64,000 nucleotides of DNA from Runella aurantiaca (lineage in GTDB: Bacteria; Bacteroidota; Bacteroidia; Cytophagales; Spirosomataceae). The translations under genes and the position numbers were made by a program. Under the pieces are notes generated by a model that was not told where the DNA came from, did not search any database, and worked only from the letters and a program-made list of their open reading frames with translations. Shown one piece after another: positions 35,349-44,718 of this stretch (within the stretch, counting starts at the first letter, position 1; each line of letters begins with the position of its first letter). Where the stretch lies: NCBI RefSeq assembly GCF_003339505.1, contig NZ_QPIW01000001.1:310001-374000 (forward strand), read 5' to 3'.

Positions 35349-37898
35349 ATGAGGCAGTTGAAGCGTAGATATTTGTGGGGTTTTTGGATTGCTTCGCTAT
35401 TGTATTCCTCCCTTACTTTTGCCAATGATCAACAGCGGTATTTGGCTGTGTTGCTTTTGAATACCAACCGGTCGTTGGATGTAGACTTAGATTTGCTGGA
35501 GGGCGGGGTCAAAGCAGGGTGTAATGCTGTTCATTTAACCATCTACTGGGATCAGGTATACACAACCGCTACCTCACAGGCTGACTGGCGTAAGTATGAT
35601 AACCAAATTAATCTGGCCCAAAAATTGGGGGTAAAAATAGCCCTTCGAATCTTGGTAGGGCGGCATGTGAGTCGGATTCAGGGGTTTTGGGACAACGAAC
35701 ACCGCCAACGTGACCAGCAAGGACAGGCCTTGATTTCGGGCTACAGCGCTACCTATTTTAGTTATGCCCATCGCCCTTCGGTAGAAAAAGCACGGGCGTT
35801 TATCAAAGAAGTTTGCCAACGTTACAACAATCTGCAACAACAAGGGATAATTTCGTGGGTATCGGTTTCGACGACTCCCACGCAAGAGACCGGGTATTTT
35901 CACGAAAACGCGCCTGAAGGCTATAATTATCCGACGGTTTTTGATTATTCACCCGTGATGCAGCAGGAGTTTCGGATTTGGCTAAGCCGCAGGTACAAAA
36001 AAATTGAGCGCCTGAATGTTTTTTGGCAAACGGAGTACAAAAGTTTTGAAGAAGTGACACCTCCCGTATCACTTAAATACCGCGAACAGGTCTTTTGGGG
36101 GCAATCAGGCCGAGATTGGTACGTTTTTCGTCATGCCATCTTCAAACAGTTTGTGGAACAAACCACCCAAACCATCAAAAGTGTAAACAGCTCTTACCGC
36201 GTTATCACAGATTTTGGTTCGGTCTTTGACCAAATCAGCGTGTTTAACGGCACACTGGCTTTCCGTGATTTGAATCGTTCGACCGATGGGGTCAAAATCA
36301 ACGACGATTTGCAGTATGATCACCGCTTTTCAACCGATCTTTTAAGGAGTAACGTTTTGCCGGGCCAATGGGTACTGAATGAGGTATATCCTGATCCCAA
36401 ACATAACCCAGAATTGATTACTCGCCAAATTGATGAAAATTTTGAACACGGTGCGCATTGGGTCAGTGTGGTCATTGCTACCCAGGCGGCGCTGGACGTT
36501 GTACGGCCCATTATTCAAGCCAGCGTTCCTAAATGGCTCAAAAAACCGTATGCTGAGGTATCACCAGTGGCTTACATGGATTATACGCTTTCGCGGGTAG
36601 TGGAGTTTGGTTATTATAGCGGCGGGGTGTATGGAGAATGGCTGAACCGGGCGGGGCATGAGTCCAACCGAAAGCCAGTGGCTATTCGGATGGTGGAAGA
36701 TTTATTGGTCGATTCTCTCCAAGGGTCTATCAATCAGGTGCCTGTCGTCAGAAATTCGTTACCCACAAAAATTGCTAAGGTCAATAGTGCGTTTTCCTAT
36801 CGCTTGAGTTCAGAAGTTTTTGCCGATAGTGACGGAATCATAGATACCGTTGTTATCAACAACTTACCCGCTTGGCTGACGTTCAGAAACAACGTTTTTG
36901 CGGGCACTCCTCCCCAAACAGGGAGCTTTACCATGCTCCTGCGTGCTACCGACGATGACGGTGCTTCGGTTGAAACTAATTTTACCATAATCGTTAATAA
37001 TGTTGGCCGTACGAACCAAATTCCGATTGTTCAAAAACCTATTCAAAATGTAAAAGGAGTGTATAAACAACCCTTTACATTCACTTTTTCTGACAGTACT
37101 TTTGTTGATTTTGATGGTTTTATTACGCGTTTAGAAGTCACTGGATTACCCTCTTGGGCGCAGTTTCGACGCCGAGAAATTCGGGGGCTTGCCGATGCCG
37201 TGGGCGAATATACCATCACCGTACGCGCCTACGACGACGAAGAGGCCGTGGCCCAAACCTCCTTTAAGATTACGATTAGCTATCCCGTCGTTTCGTTTGA
37301 TTTGATTCAGGCTGGCCGAGTGGGGGAGCGTTTTTTAATCAAAAGGCTTCAAAATGAAGAGGTTCTGTCCTCGTCCGACCTGCCTCCTTTGTTGAATATC
37401 TATGCTACTTGCGACGCCGTTTTTGATGAATTTGAGCTGCAATTATCGGGAGCACACGTTCAAAAAGCCCAATCAGAAAGTTCTCCTTTTTCGCTTTTTA
37501 GGGGCGATGGCGGCTTTCCGACGGTGGTCGGAACGTACCAAGTCAAGGGGAATGCTTATTTTCAAAAAGAGCTGATTTCTTCGGCTACCTATCGTTTTCA
37601 GATCATTGCCACCGACCCGCTGACAAAACTGCCGATTTCGTTGGCCGACTGGGCATTGTTTCCCAATCCCTGTTATCAATTTTTGAATGTAAAACTTCCT
37701 GATAATGTGTCGATTCAAAAGATTCAGTTGGTGAATGTGCTGGGGCAAACTCAGCCGATTCTGGACAATGCTACCTCTATCGTTAATCAACTTTTAAGTA
37801 TTAACTTAACCGACTTCAAACTGCCTGCTGGTGTTTATTTTTTAAAATTGCAGAAGGAGGATTCTTCGTGGCAGGCGTTTAAACTGATAAAGCAATAA
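35349..37898 (+). CDS. Secreted GH-A-clan glycosidase-like protein with two Ig-like domains and T9SS sorting tail (copy A)
   Basis: An 849-residue protein. A signal peptide (to about residue 25) is followed by a TIM-barrel-like domain of GH42 beta-galactosidase style (about 26-455; GGVKAGCNAVHLTIYWDQVY). The Glu in STTPTQETGYFHE (180) and in WVLNEVYPDP (345), conserved in copy B, are candidate acid/base and nucleophile. Two Ig-like domains of the He_PIG/CADG type follow (about 465-555 and 560-655; AWLTFRNNVFAGTPP), then a beta domain and a C-terminal T9SS type A sorting domain (YPNP-like FPNPCYQFLNVKLPD; LPAGVYFLKLQ). Copy B begins 7 nt later. Substrate unknown; no SusCD is adjacent. Confidence 0.75.
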   Translation: MRQLKRRYLWGFWIASLLYSSLTFANDQQRYLAVLLLNTNRSLDVDLDLLEGGVKAGCNAVHLTIYWDQVYTTATSQADWRKYDNQINLAQKLGVKIALRILVGRHVSRIQGFWDNEHRQRDQQGQALISGYSATYFSYAHRPSVEKARAFIKEVCQRYNNLQQQGIISWVSVSTTPTQETGYFHENAPEGYNYPTVFDYSPVMQQEFRIWLSRRYKKIERLNVFWQTEYKSFEEVTPPVSLKYREQVFWGQSGRDWYVFRHAIFKQFVEQTTQTIKSVNSSYRVITDFGSVFDQISVFNGTLAFRDLNRSTDGVKINDDLQYDHRFSTDLLRSNVLPGQWVLNEVYPDPKHNPELITRQIDENFEHGAHWVSVVIATQAALDVVRPIIQASVPKWLKKPYAEVSPVAYMDYTLSRVVEFGYYSGGVYGEWLNRAGHESNRKPVAIRMVEDLLVDSLQGSINQVPVVRNSLPTKIAKVNSAFSYRLSSEVFADSDGIIDTVVINNLPAWLTFRNNVFAGTPPQTGSFTMLLRATDDDGASVETNFTIIVNNVGRTNQIPIVQKPIQNVKGVYKQPFTFTFSDSTFVDFDGFITRLEVTGLPSWAQFRRREIRGLADAVGEYTITVRAYDDEEAVAQTSFKITISYPVVSFDLIQAGRVGERFLIKRLQNEEVLSSSDLPPLLNIYATCDAVFDEFELQLSGAHVQKAQSESSPFSLFRGDGGFPTVVGTYQVKGNAYFQKELISSATYRFQIIATDPLTKLPISLADWALFPNPCYQFLNVKLPDNVSIQKIQLVNVLGQTQPILDNATSIVNQLLSINLTDFKLPAGVYFLKLQKEDSSWQAFKLIKQ

Positions 37899-37905
37899 CC
37901 ATACA

Positions 37906-40900
37906 ATGTTGAGTTTGATATTGACGATTGTTTACAATAAAACAAAAACGCTGACGGCACTCCTTTTTTTGGGATTTTTGGTGCTGCCACTAGCCTTGAA
38001 AGCGCAGAATACTGATACCCAGCGATACGTGGGTTTGCAATTGCTTAACCTTGACCCGCGCCCAGAAGCAGGGATGGATGTCATTGAGGCGTCGATTGCC
38101 AATGGTTGCAATTTAGTTGCCCTCACCATTCAGTGGGATGAAGTTTACAAAGACAATACTTCTCCGCCCGATTGGCGTCAGTACGACCGTCAGATTGAAT
38201 ACATTGCAAAGACCAATGCTAAAATAGCGTTACGCATCATTGTGGGCCGACTTTATTACCGGTTGGATGGTTATTGGACGGCCAAAGAAACCATGAAGGA
38301 TGATTTGGGACGGCCTCTTTCGGGGGTTTATGGCCGAACTTGCTTTAGTTTTTCGCATCAACCTACGGTTGCCAAATCCCAAAATTTTATCAAAGAAGTG
38401 TGTCAACGCTACAACGCCTACCAAAATCAGGGTAAAATTTTGTACGTTTCCTTCGGTAACTTATCGACCCAAGAGCTTGGGTATCCACATGAGACCAATT
38501 TTGAAGGCGGCAAACAATACCTTGCGGGTTTTGATTATTCCGATTCATCCTTGGATTCGTTTAGGGTATGGGCCGAAAAACGCTACAAACGCATCAATAA
38601 ACTCAACTACCATTGGGGAACAAAATATGCCTCATTTAAAACATTAATGCCGCCAGGAACGGCGTACAATCCTTATCCGACCTATCGAAAAAAATCGGGA
38701 AAAGATTGGTACCTATTTTCGCATTCGCAACTTCAAAATTATATCGACGGCACAATTAACGGCATTAAGCAAGTAAACCCACAGTATAAAATTGTCAACG
38801 AATACGGTGCCGTAACGGCCGATTTTTCGGCCATGATGATTGCTTACTCCTTCAAAACGCTCGACGCAAAAACGGACGGAACCAAGGTACACAATGACCC
38901 CTATTACAATCACCGTTGGGTAACGGACGTGATACGCTCTAATCGACCCGCTAATAAATGGACGGCAAACGAAGTGTTTTACACACCGCAAACACCGACC
39001 GACTTGTTGAGGCGCCAGTTTAATGAGTGTTTTGAGCATGGCTCCAAGATTGTAACGCTGGTGACGGCGGGGCCCGAGCCAGGGGCGATGCGTTTGATTC
39101 AGGAGATGGCGGGCCGATGGCTCAATACGCCGTTGTCGGAAATCAAACCGCAACATTCTATTTCTTACACTTTGACCGAAGCCCTTGATTCTACCATGAA
39201 AAATGTAGAGAAGAGATGGGTTGAAAAAGTTGGGTCAAATCCGCAACCCGTTCACATTGAATTGGTTGAGGATATTTTGTCGGAAGAGTACTGGAAGCCC
39301 CTCAGCGTGAATCTGCCGCCTGTTATTGAAAATCAGGTCACCGAGCGGGCAAGTAAACCCCGCAAAGCGTACAGTTATACCTTGCCCAAGGATGTATTTG
39401 CTGACCCCGACGGGGATATTGTCAAAATAGAAGCCCTTGAAAAACCCCAGTGGCTAAATTTGAACAACGGGGTTCTGTCGGGAAATGTGCCAGATGTAAT
39501 CGGTGACTACAAAATAACCCTCCGCGCCACCGACGATGAAGGAGCCACGGTGTTGATGAGTTTTAATCTCAAAGTGACCAACATAAACGTTAAACCTATC
39601 GTTAAACGTCCCGTGCCAGACTTTGAGACATCACTCCAAAAATTGGTGTTTTATCAATTCCTGCCCGACCATTTTGACGATCCCGATGGTGTCATTGTAC
39701 GGATACAGGCCAGCGGGCTACGCCCGTGGATGACTTATAGCTCCAAAGAGTTTTCGGCGTATCCGCAGGAGCAGGGCACATTTACCGTCAGCCTTCGAGC
39801 ATACGATGACGACAGCGCGTTTGTGGAAACGTCGTTTAAAATAAAAGTGCTTAACATCCCTCCCGTGGCCAAACAGCAATTGCCCGAAAAAGTGATTGCG
39901 CGTGGTAAAGCGTTTCGTTTTAAGATTTCGCCCAACCTTTTCAGCGACCCCGACGGAGAGATTGTCAGGGTAGGAGCGGCCAAACTGCCCGCGTGGCTTA
40001 CGTTTAACGGGACGGAACTGCGGGGAACACCCCCAGAATTGGCAACGTATCGGGTTGGAATTCGGGCGTATGATAACGGCGGCGATTCGGTCGAAATACC
40101 GTTTGTGATAAAAGTAGACGTGCAAGGTGCCCAAAATTCTCCCCCTCTTGCCCGCTATACGTTACCGAATGTGCAGATGTTTGCTACGCAAAAGTTTACT
40201 TACCGTGTTCCTGATTCATTGTTTTATGATACCAATGGCTACGTTGACCGAATCGAAGCGCCCAACTTACCCGCTTGGCTGTCGTTTCGTAACAATGAAA
40301 TATCGGGAGTGGCCTTACAGGCAGGCACTTACACGGTCACGGTCAGGGCCATTGACGATGACGAAACGGCCACCAATGTTACCTTTAAAATCGAAGTGCG
40401 CTACGCAAATATCAGTTTTGAGTTGATTCAGGCGGGAAAAATTGGCGAACGGCGGTTTATCGGGCCATTGAGCAACGGTGACGTACTTCAGGAAGCGACT
40501 ATTCCAGACAAAATTACCATCTATGCCAATTGCGAAGTTCCTGCCAAGAGGGTATTGCTGAAATTGACGGGCCCTTATCAACGGGAAATCACCGCCGAGC
40601 GCTTTCCTTTTGCTTTGTTTGATGAAACAACAGGTTTTCCCCCGATTGCGGGGAGTTATACGTTAGAAGCTTCGGCTTTTAACGATTCATTGCAGGTGAG
40701 CGCCGCCACGATTCGTTTTACGATTAAAACAACGCAACCTTTGACGGACTGGCAAGTATATCCGAATCCTTTTTCAAATGTCTGTAATGTGAAATTGCCT
40801 GATTTGCTGGATATTAATGCTTTGAGTTTTAAGTTGATTGCTTTGTCGGGTCAGGAAATAATGATGGCTAAACGTCAGATAACCGTCGTCGATAAAGTCG

Positions 40901-41004
40901 CTTATATCAATTTGTCAGATACTCAGTTGGCAAGTGGTACGTATATATTGCAGGTTTTTGAGAACGAAACATTGCTGAAAGGAATTAAAATAGTGAAGCA
41001 GTAA
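37906..41004 (+). CDS. Secreted GH-A-clan glycosidase-like protein with four Ig-like domains and T9SS sorting tail (copy B)
   Basis: A 1032-residue paralogue of copy A, 7 nt downstream. The catalytic-like domain keeps NLSTQELGYPHE (Glu190) and WTANEVFYTP (Glu356), the same spacing (about 165) as in copy A. It carries four He_PIG/CADG-type Ig-like repeats instead of two (about 470-840; each has DPDG or DxxG near the middle, for example FADPDGDIVKIEAL, FSDPDGEIVRVGAA), which explains the extra 183 residues. The T9SS tail is VYPNPFSNVCNVKLPD and LASGTYILQV. The pair is probably an operon of exported proteins made by tandem duplication followed by repeat gain or loss. Confidence 0.75.
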   Translation: MLSLILTIVYNKTKTLTALLFLGFLVLPLALKAQNTDTQRYVGLQLLNLDPRPEAGMDVIEASIANGCNLVALTIQWDEVYKDNTSPPDWRQYDRQIEYIAKTNAKIALRIIVGRLYYRLDGYWTAKETMKDDLGRPLSGVYGRTCFSFSHQPTVAKSQNFIKEVCQRYNAYQNQGKILYVSFGNLSTQELGYPHETNFEGGKQYLAGFDYSDSSLDSFRVWAEKRYKRINKLNYHWGTKYASFKTLMPPGTAYNPYPTYRKKSGKDWYLFSHSQLQNYIDGTINGIKQVNPQYKIVNEYGAVTADFSAMMIAYSFKTLDAKTDGTKVHNDPYYNHRWVTDVIRSNRPANKWTANEVFYTPQTPTDLLRRQFNECFEHGSKIVTLVTAGPEPGAMRLIQEMAGRWLNTPLSEIKPQHSISYTLTEALDSTMKNVEKRWVEKVGSNPQPVHIELVEDILSEEYWKPLSVNLPPVIENQVTERASKPRKAYSYTLPKDVFADPDGDIVKIEALEKPQWLNLNNGVLSGNVPDVIGDYKITLRATDDEGATVLMSFNLKVTNINVKPIVKRPVPDFETSLQKLVFYQFLPDHFDDPDGVIVRIQASGLRPWMTYSSKEFSAYPQEQGTFTVSLRAYDDDSAFVETSFKIKVLNIPPVAKQQLPEKVIARGKAFRFKISPNLFSDPDGEIVRVGAAKLPAWLTFNGTELRGTPPELATYRVGIRAYDNGGDSVEIPFVIKVDVQGAQNSPPLARYTLPNVQMFATQKFTYRVPDSLFYDTNGYVDRIEAPNLPAWLSFRNNEISGVALQAGTYTVTVRAIDDDETATNVTFKIEVRYANISFELIQAGKIGERRFIGPLSNGDVLQEATIPDKITIYANCEVPAKRVLLKLTGPYQREITAERFPFALFDETTGFPPIAGSYTLEASAFNDSLQVSAATIRFTIKTTQPLTDWQVYPNPFSNVCNVKLPDLLDINALSFKLIALSGQEIMMAKRQITVVDKVAYINLSDTQLASGTYILQVFENETLLKGIKIVKQ

Positions 41005-41182
41005 AATGCTCAAATTGGAAGCAATTTTGTTCTCTTTTTTAGATAAATCCTATTTCGGGTAATCAATCATCGACGTTTTTCTGAATAGATTAGCAGTTCT
41101 TCCTTACATTTGGTGTTCAATTAAAGAGGCAAAGTCTAAAAATAGAATGCCTGTCATTTTTGAAACCCAAAACAATTTTTTT

Positions 41183-42187
41183 ATGCAGGAATTTAGCAAG
41201 GGAGTAGCCCTAATGCTTCTGGTTTTGACGTTATTGTGTTGTAATTCTAAACAATCCTCTTCTGAGCAAACGACCACCAGCGAAACCGCAACAACTATGG
41301 TAAAGGCACCTTTATTTAGTGGAGATTCGGCTTACGCTTATGTGGAAAAACAAGTCAAATTTGGCCCTCGGGTTCCCAATTCAGCCGCCCATACCCGTTG
41401 TGGAGACTACCTCGTGGCCGAATTGAAACGCCTTGGCTGTACAGTAACGGAACAGACTTTTACGGCAACCCACTACGACGGCCGCAAACTCAACGCCCGC
41501 AATATTATAGGTAGTATTAATCCACAAGCCACAAAACGTATTCTGTTGGCGTCACACTGGGATAGCAGACCCGTTGCCGACGAAGACCCTACCAACAAAA
41601 CGGGGGCAATAGATGGCGCCAACGACGGAGCAAGTGGAGTAGGAGTGTTGCTTGAACTAGCCCGCACTCTTCAACAAGCCGCCCAAAAACCGGGTGTTGG
41701 TGTTGATTTGATTTTTTTTGATGTAGAAGACGGTGGAAATTCAGCCGTTGCCAAGGATAAATTTACGGGTTTTTGCTTGGGCTCTCAATATTGGGCCGCC
41801 AATAAGCACGTTCCAGGCTATTCGGCATATTTTGGGGTTTTGTTGGACATGGTCGGTGCCAAAGGAGCGACGTTTCCGAAAGAAGCTTTCTCGAATCAAT
41901 ACGCCAACGAAGTCACGCGAATGATTTGGAATACCGCCAGCCAATTGGGGTATAGTTCTTACTTTGTGGAACAAGACGGCGCCGCAATTACGGACGACCA
42001 CTTGCCAGTGAACGAAACCGCCAAAATTCCGATGGTTGATATTATTCATCTCCAGCTCAATAATCCTCAAAAAACCTTCTTTGATGACTGGCACACGCAC
42101 GAAGATGATATGCGCAACATTGACCCCAACACCCTCAAAGCGGTAGGGCAGGTACTGATTCAGGTCTTGTACCAAGAAAGTATTTAG
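41183..42187 (+). CDS. M28-fold lipoprotein, glutaminyl-cyclase-like
   Basis: A 334-residue lipoprotein (signal ALMLLVLTLLCCNS, lipobox with double Cys) with an M28-type metallo-hydrolase fold. Metal ligands: His/Asp in LLASHWDSRPVADED, DGANDGASGVGVLLELAR, and FFDVEDGG with the general-base-like Glu. The short loop and HWDSRP resemble glutaminyl-peptide cyclotransferase (type II QC) of Bacteroidota, which forms N-terminal pyroglutamate on exported proteins after signal peptidase cleavage; a plain aminopeptidase is the alternative. Given many exported proteins here, the QC reading is attractive, but it rests on motif resemblance. Start at 41183 gives a proper signal. Confidence 0.75.
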   Translation: MQEFSKGVALMLLVLTLLCCNSKQSSSEQTTTSETATTMVKAPLFSGDSAYAYVEKQVKFGPRVPNSAAHTRCGDYLVAELKRLGCTVTEQTFTATHYDGRKLNARNIIGSINPQATKRILLASHWDSRPVADEDPTNKTGAIDGANDGASGVGVLLELARTLQQAAQKPGVGVDLIFFDVEDGGNSAVAKDKFTGFCLGSQYWAANKHVPGYSAYFGVLLDMVGAKGATFPKEAFSNQYANEVTRMIWNTASQLGYSSYFVEQDGAAITDDHLPVNETAKIPMVDIIHLQLNNPQKTFFDDWHTHEDDMRNIDPNTLKAVGQVLIQVLYQESI

Positions 42188-42216
42188 AAAAATTGTATCG
42201 TCTGATTTTGATTTTT

Positions 42217-42621
42217 ATGATAAAAAATAACCGTTATTTAAGCGTAAATACCCTTTCGTTTCTCCTGCTTTCTTTCGTTTTTTCCTGTTCTTCCGCACCA
42301 GATAAAGTTGGAAATTTAGATTTAATAAAATGGCGAAGTGACCGAGGTGGATGCGGCGACGTCAGAAAAGGGCTTGAAAAAGAATTTGTGAAAATACAGA
42401 GTGAGCTTTTGGGGAAACATATCGATGATGTAGGGTACATGCTGGGCCGCCCAGATATTCAGCAGTTGGGGTCACGGGATCAAAAATTCTACGTCTATTT
42501 CTTGGAAAAAGGAATTCATTGTACTGATATTACCCAAAAATCAGCCGCTCAAAAAGTGATTTTACGTTTCAACGCCGTAGGCTTACTTTCTGAAATTACT
42601 TTTCAGGCACGACCTTTGTAG
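42217..42621 (+). CDS. Small lipoprotein, BamE/SmpA-like
   Basis: A 134-residue lipoprotein with signal LSFLLLSFVFSCSSAPDK (lipobox FSCS). The remainder (LLGKHIDDVGYMLGRPDIQQ, KFYVYFLEKGIHC, VILRFNAVGLLSEITF) follows the helix-helix-sheet plan of SmpA/OmlA (BamE)-like proteins, but conservation is faint. The ATG at 42217 is used because it starts the positively charged n-region (MIKNNRYL). It begins 30 nt after the QC-like gene and could share its transcript. Function unknown. Confidence 0.6.
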   Translation: MIKNNRYLSVNTLSFLLLSFVFSCSSAPDKVGNLDLIKWRSDRGGCGDVRKGLEKEFVKIQSELLGKHIDDVGYMLGRPDIQQLGSRDQKFYVYFLEKGIHCTDITQKSAAQKVILRFNAVGLLSEITFQARPL

Positions 42622-42694
42622 AGGAGTTAAAAGATAATCTGTTCATTGCCCGAACGATTAACTTTTGGCAGTCAACATTTAACTTCACAATTCG

Positions 42695-44083
42695 ATGCGT
42701 TTTTCCGTTGCTTTTGCCTTTTTTATCCTTCTTTTTTCGCCTTTCGTCACTTCGGCACAACACCTTCGCCACAAAGGGAGTTTGGGCATCAGCTATGTAG
42801 AGGCGAGTGATTCGTTGATGAGCATGCAGCATTTACCCGATAGCCACGGGATTTTAGTGAAGAGTGTCATGCCAGAATTTACTGCCGCGCGCTTGGGCAT
42901 TCAGGCGGGCGATATTCTGGTCTCTATCAATGAAACGGATTCGTTGTACATGTTCGATTTTCGAAAGTTGGAGCAGGAATTGTACGAGCAGGAACCAATT
43001 TCAATTACTTACATTCGAAATAGAAAGAAAGTCCGAGCCGTTGGGAATGTGGTTGCGGCACCCAAGGAGTTTTCAAAAGGAGAGGTAATTTACGGAGAGG
43101 TTCCTTATCAACGGGGCTATTTGCGTTCTATTGTTCATAAGCCATTGGGAAGCAATCGCTTACCTGCTATATTTTACATTCAAGGGCATGAGTGCGGTTC
43201 AGTTCATTTTGCCGAAGACACACTTGCTCCTGTCAAACAATTAGTGGATGGTTGGGTGAGTGCCGGGTACGTTGTTTTTAGGATTGAAAAACCAGGAGTA
43301 GGAGAAAGTGCTGGTACAAAAGAGTGCGTTCGGCTGAGTTATGAAGAAGAAAAGGCCGCTTTTCAGAACGCGTTTGCGGCTTTTAAGAAACTTTCTTTTG
43401 TTGACAGCACCCGATATTTTTTGTTTGGGCACTCATTGGGTGGAGCGTTGGCGTCACTGTTGGTGGCCCAATCGGGTTCTAAACCGATGGGTATCATCAC
43501 GTACGGAACCGTGGTGAAACCGTGGTTTGAGCACATGATTGATGTATACCGCCAAAAGCCGTTATTGTATCAGGAGTCGTACCAATCCATCGAAGCCAAT
43601 ACCCGGATGATGATACCTTTGTTGTATGAATGGTTGGTACAGGCAAAAACACCGACTGAGTTGCTTCAAGAGCCTGATTTTGAGGCAATACTTACATCTA
43701 AAGAAAATCCACTTTCCTACCATAGAGGCACTTTTTTTGGGCGTTCGTCGGCGTTTTTTACCGAGCTTCAGCAGCAAAACCTCACGCAGGCATTGGCGCA
43801 GGCGTCAGTGCCTACTTTGTCCCTGTGCGGAGAATTTGATAGTGAAGCTATCAGCCCAGAATCGGCGCAGAGTATTGCCCGAATTGTAAATGAAGTGAGT
43901 CCTGAGTTGGGAACGTTTAAGCAATTGAAAGGCACCGATCAGCATTTTATTAAAGTAAAGTCTTTTGTTGAAGCGGCTCAATTGCAACAATCTGGGCAAT
44001 ACATGCAATATGCCCGCCGCCATTTTAACCCAGAAATTCTTACGGAGACTGTTCAGTGGATGAAACAGCATAACAGGAAATAA
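42695..44083 (+). CDS. PDZ domain-alpha/beta hydrolase fusion, exported
   Basis: A 462-residue protein with a signal peptide (SVAFAFFILLFSPFVTSAQ). Residues about 25-125 form a PDZ-like domain (GILVKSVMPEFTAARLGIQA, GDILVSINETDS). Residues about 140-460 form an alpha/beta hydrolase: nucleophile elbow FLFGHSLGGALASL (Ser), EFDSEAISPESAQ (candidate acid) and QHFIKVKSFVEA (candidate His). A substrate-binding or oligomerising PDZ in front of an esterase/peptidase-like domain is unusual. The product is likely periplasmic. The rhodanese gene follows 5 nt after its stop. Confidence 0.85.
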   Translation: MRFSVAFAFFILLFSPFVTSAQHLRHKGSLGISYVEASDSLMSMQHLPDSHGILVKSVMPEFTAARLGIQAGDILVSINETDSLYMFDFRKLEQELYEQEPISITYIRNRKKVRAVGNVVAAPKEFSKGEVIYGEVPYQRGYLRSIVHKPLGSNRLPAIFYIQGHECGSVHFAEDTLAPVKQLVDGWVSAGYVVFRIEKPGVGESAGTKECVRLSYEEEKAAFQNAFAAFKKLSFVDSTRYFLFGHSLGGALASLLVAQSGSKPMGIITYGTVVKPWFEHMIDVYRQKPLLYQESYQSIEANTRMMIPLLYEWLVQAKTPTELLQEPDFEAILTSKENPLSYHRGTFFGRSSAFFTELQQQNLTQALAQASVPTLSLCGEFDSEAISPESAQSIARIVNEVSPELGTFKQLKGTDQHFIKVKSFVEAAQLQQSGQYMQYARRHFNPEILTETVQWMKQHNRK

Positions 44084-44088
44084 GCATT

Positions 44089-44391
44089 TTGAATATTTAC
44101 CAAGATATATCGCTCCAAGAAGCTGAAGCCATGGCTGCCCAACCAGATGCTATCATTGTGGATGTGCGGGAGCCTTGGGAGTTTGAGGAATTTAGCATTG
44201 GCGGTACCAATATCCCCCTTGCAGATATTCGAGAACGCCGCACCGAATTATTGCCTTATCAAACCCTCATCGTCGTTTGCACCAATGGAACCCGCTCTCG
44301 CGTAGCGGCCAAAGATTATTGTCGGACGGAGGCGTTTCAGGAGAAACAAATTTTTCATCTCAAGGGTGGGATTCTGGAAGTAGAAGATTGA
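44089..44391 (+). CDS. Rhodanese-domain sulfurtransferase
   Basis: A 100-residue single rhodanese domain. The active Cys is in VVCTNGTRSR (about residue 64); the start of the domain is IIVDVREPWEFEEFSIGGTN, the classic rhodanese signature. It begins with TTG 5 nt after the PDZ-hydrolase stop, so the two genes are probably cotranscribed; an in-frame ATG comes only later inside the domain. No signal peptide is seen, so it is cytoplasmic. Sulfur carrier partner unknown. Confidence 0.88.
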   Translation: MNIYQDISLQEAEAMAAQPDAIIVDVREPWEFEEFSIGGTNIPLADIRERRTELLPYQTLIVVCTNGTRSRVAAKDYCRTEAFQEKQIFHLKGGILEVED

Positions 44392-44718
44392 GTTTTAACT
44401 TGATTTTTATTTATTGGGTTTAAAATCAGAGAATTATGCCTTGGGTGAATTAAAATAATATAAAGCAACGACCCTTTTATAAATCTATCTTTTTTTTTCT
44501 TCAGCACTTTTTTCAGTGGCAATCTTCTGTCAAAGACTTTTCCGATTTCTGATTGATAATCGACACTTCAAGGTATAAAAACAGCAATTCATGCTGTAAG
44601 CAATTCTGGGCCGTTGGCAGCAGTACTAATTTTGCGCTGTCTTTTACGAACAGTCATTTAGCAAAATGTTGATTCGGAGAGACTTAAAATTTTGTACTAT
44701 TAAAATATACAGCTTTCC
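44392..44718. other. Gene-free region before the collagen-like gene
   Basis: A 327-nt AT-rich stretch. TAATTTTG at about 44625 fits TAnnTTTG but is 85 nt before the next start and has no matching -33 box. A small hairpin CAGCA-ATTCA-TGCTG is nearby. No gene could be supported. Confidence 0.5.
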
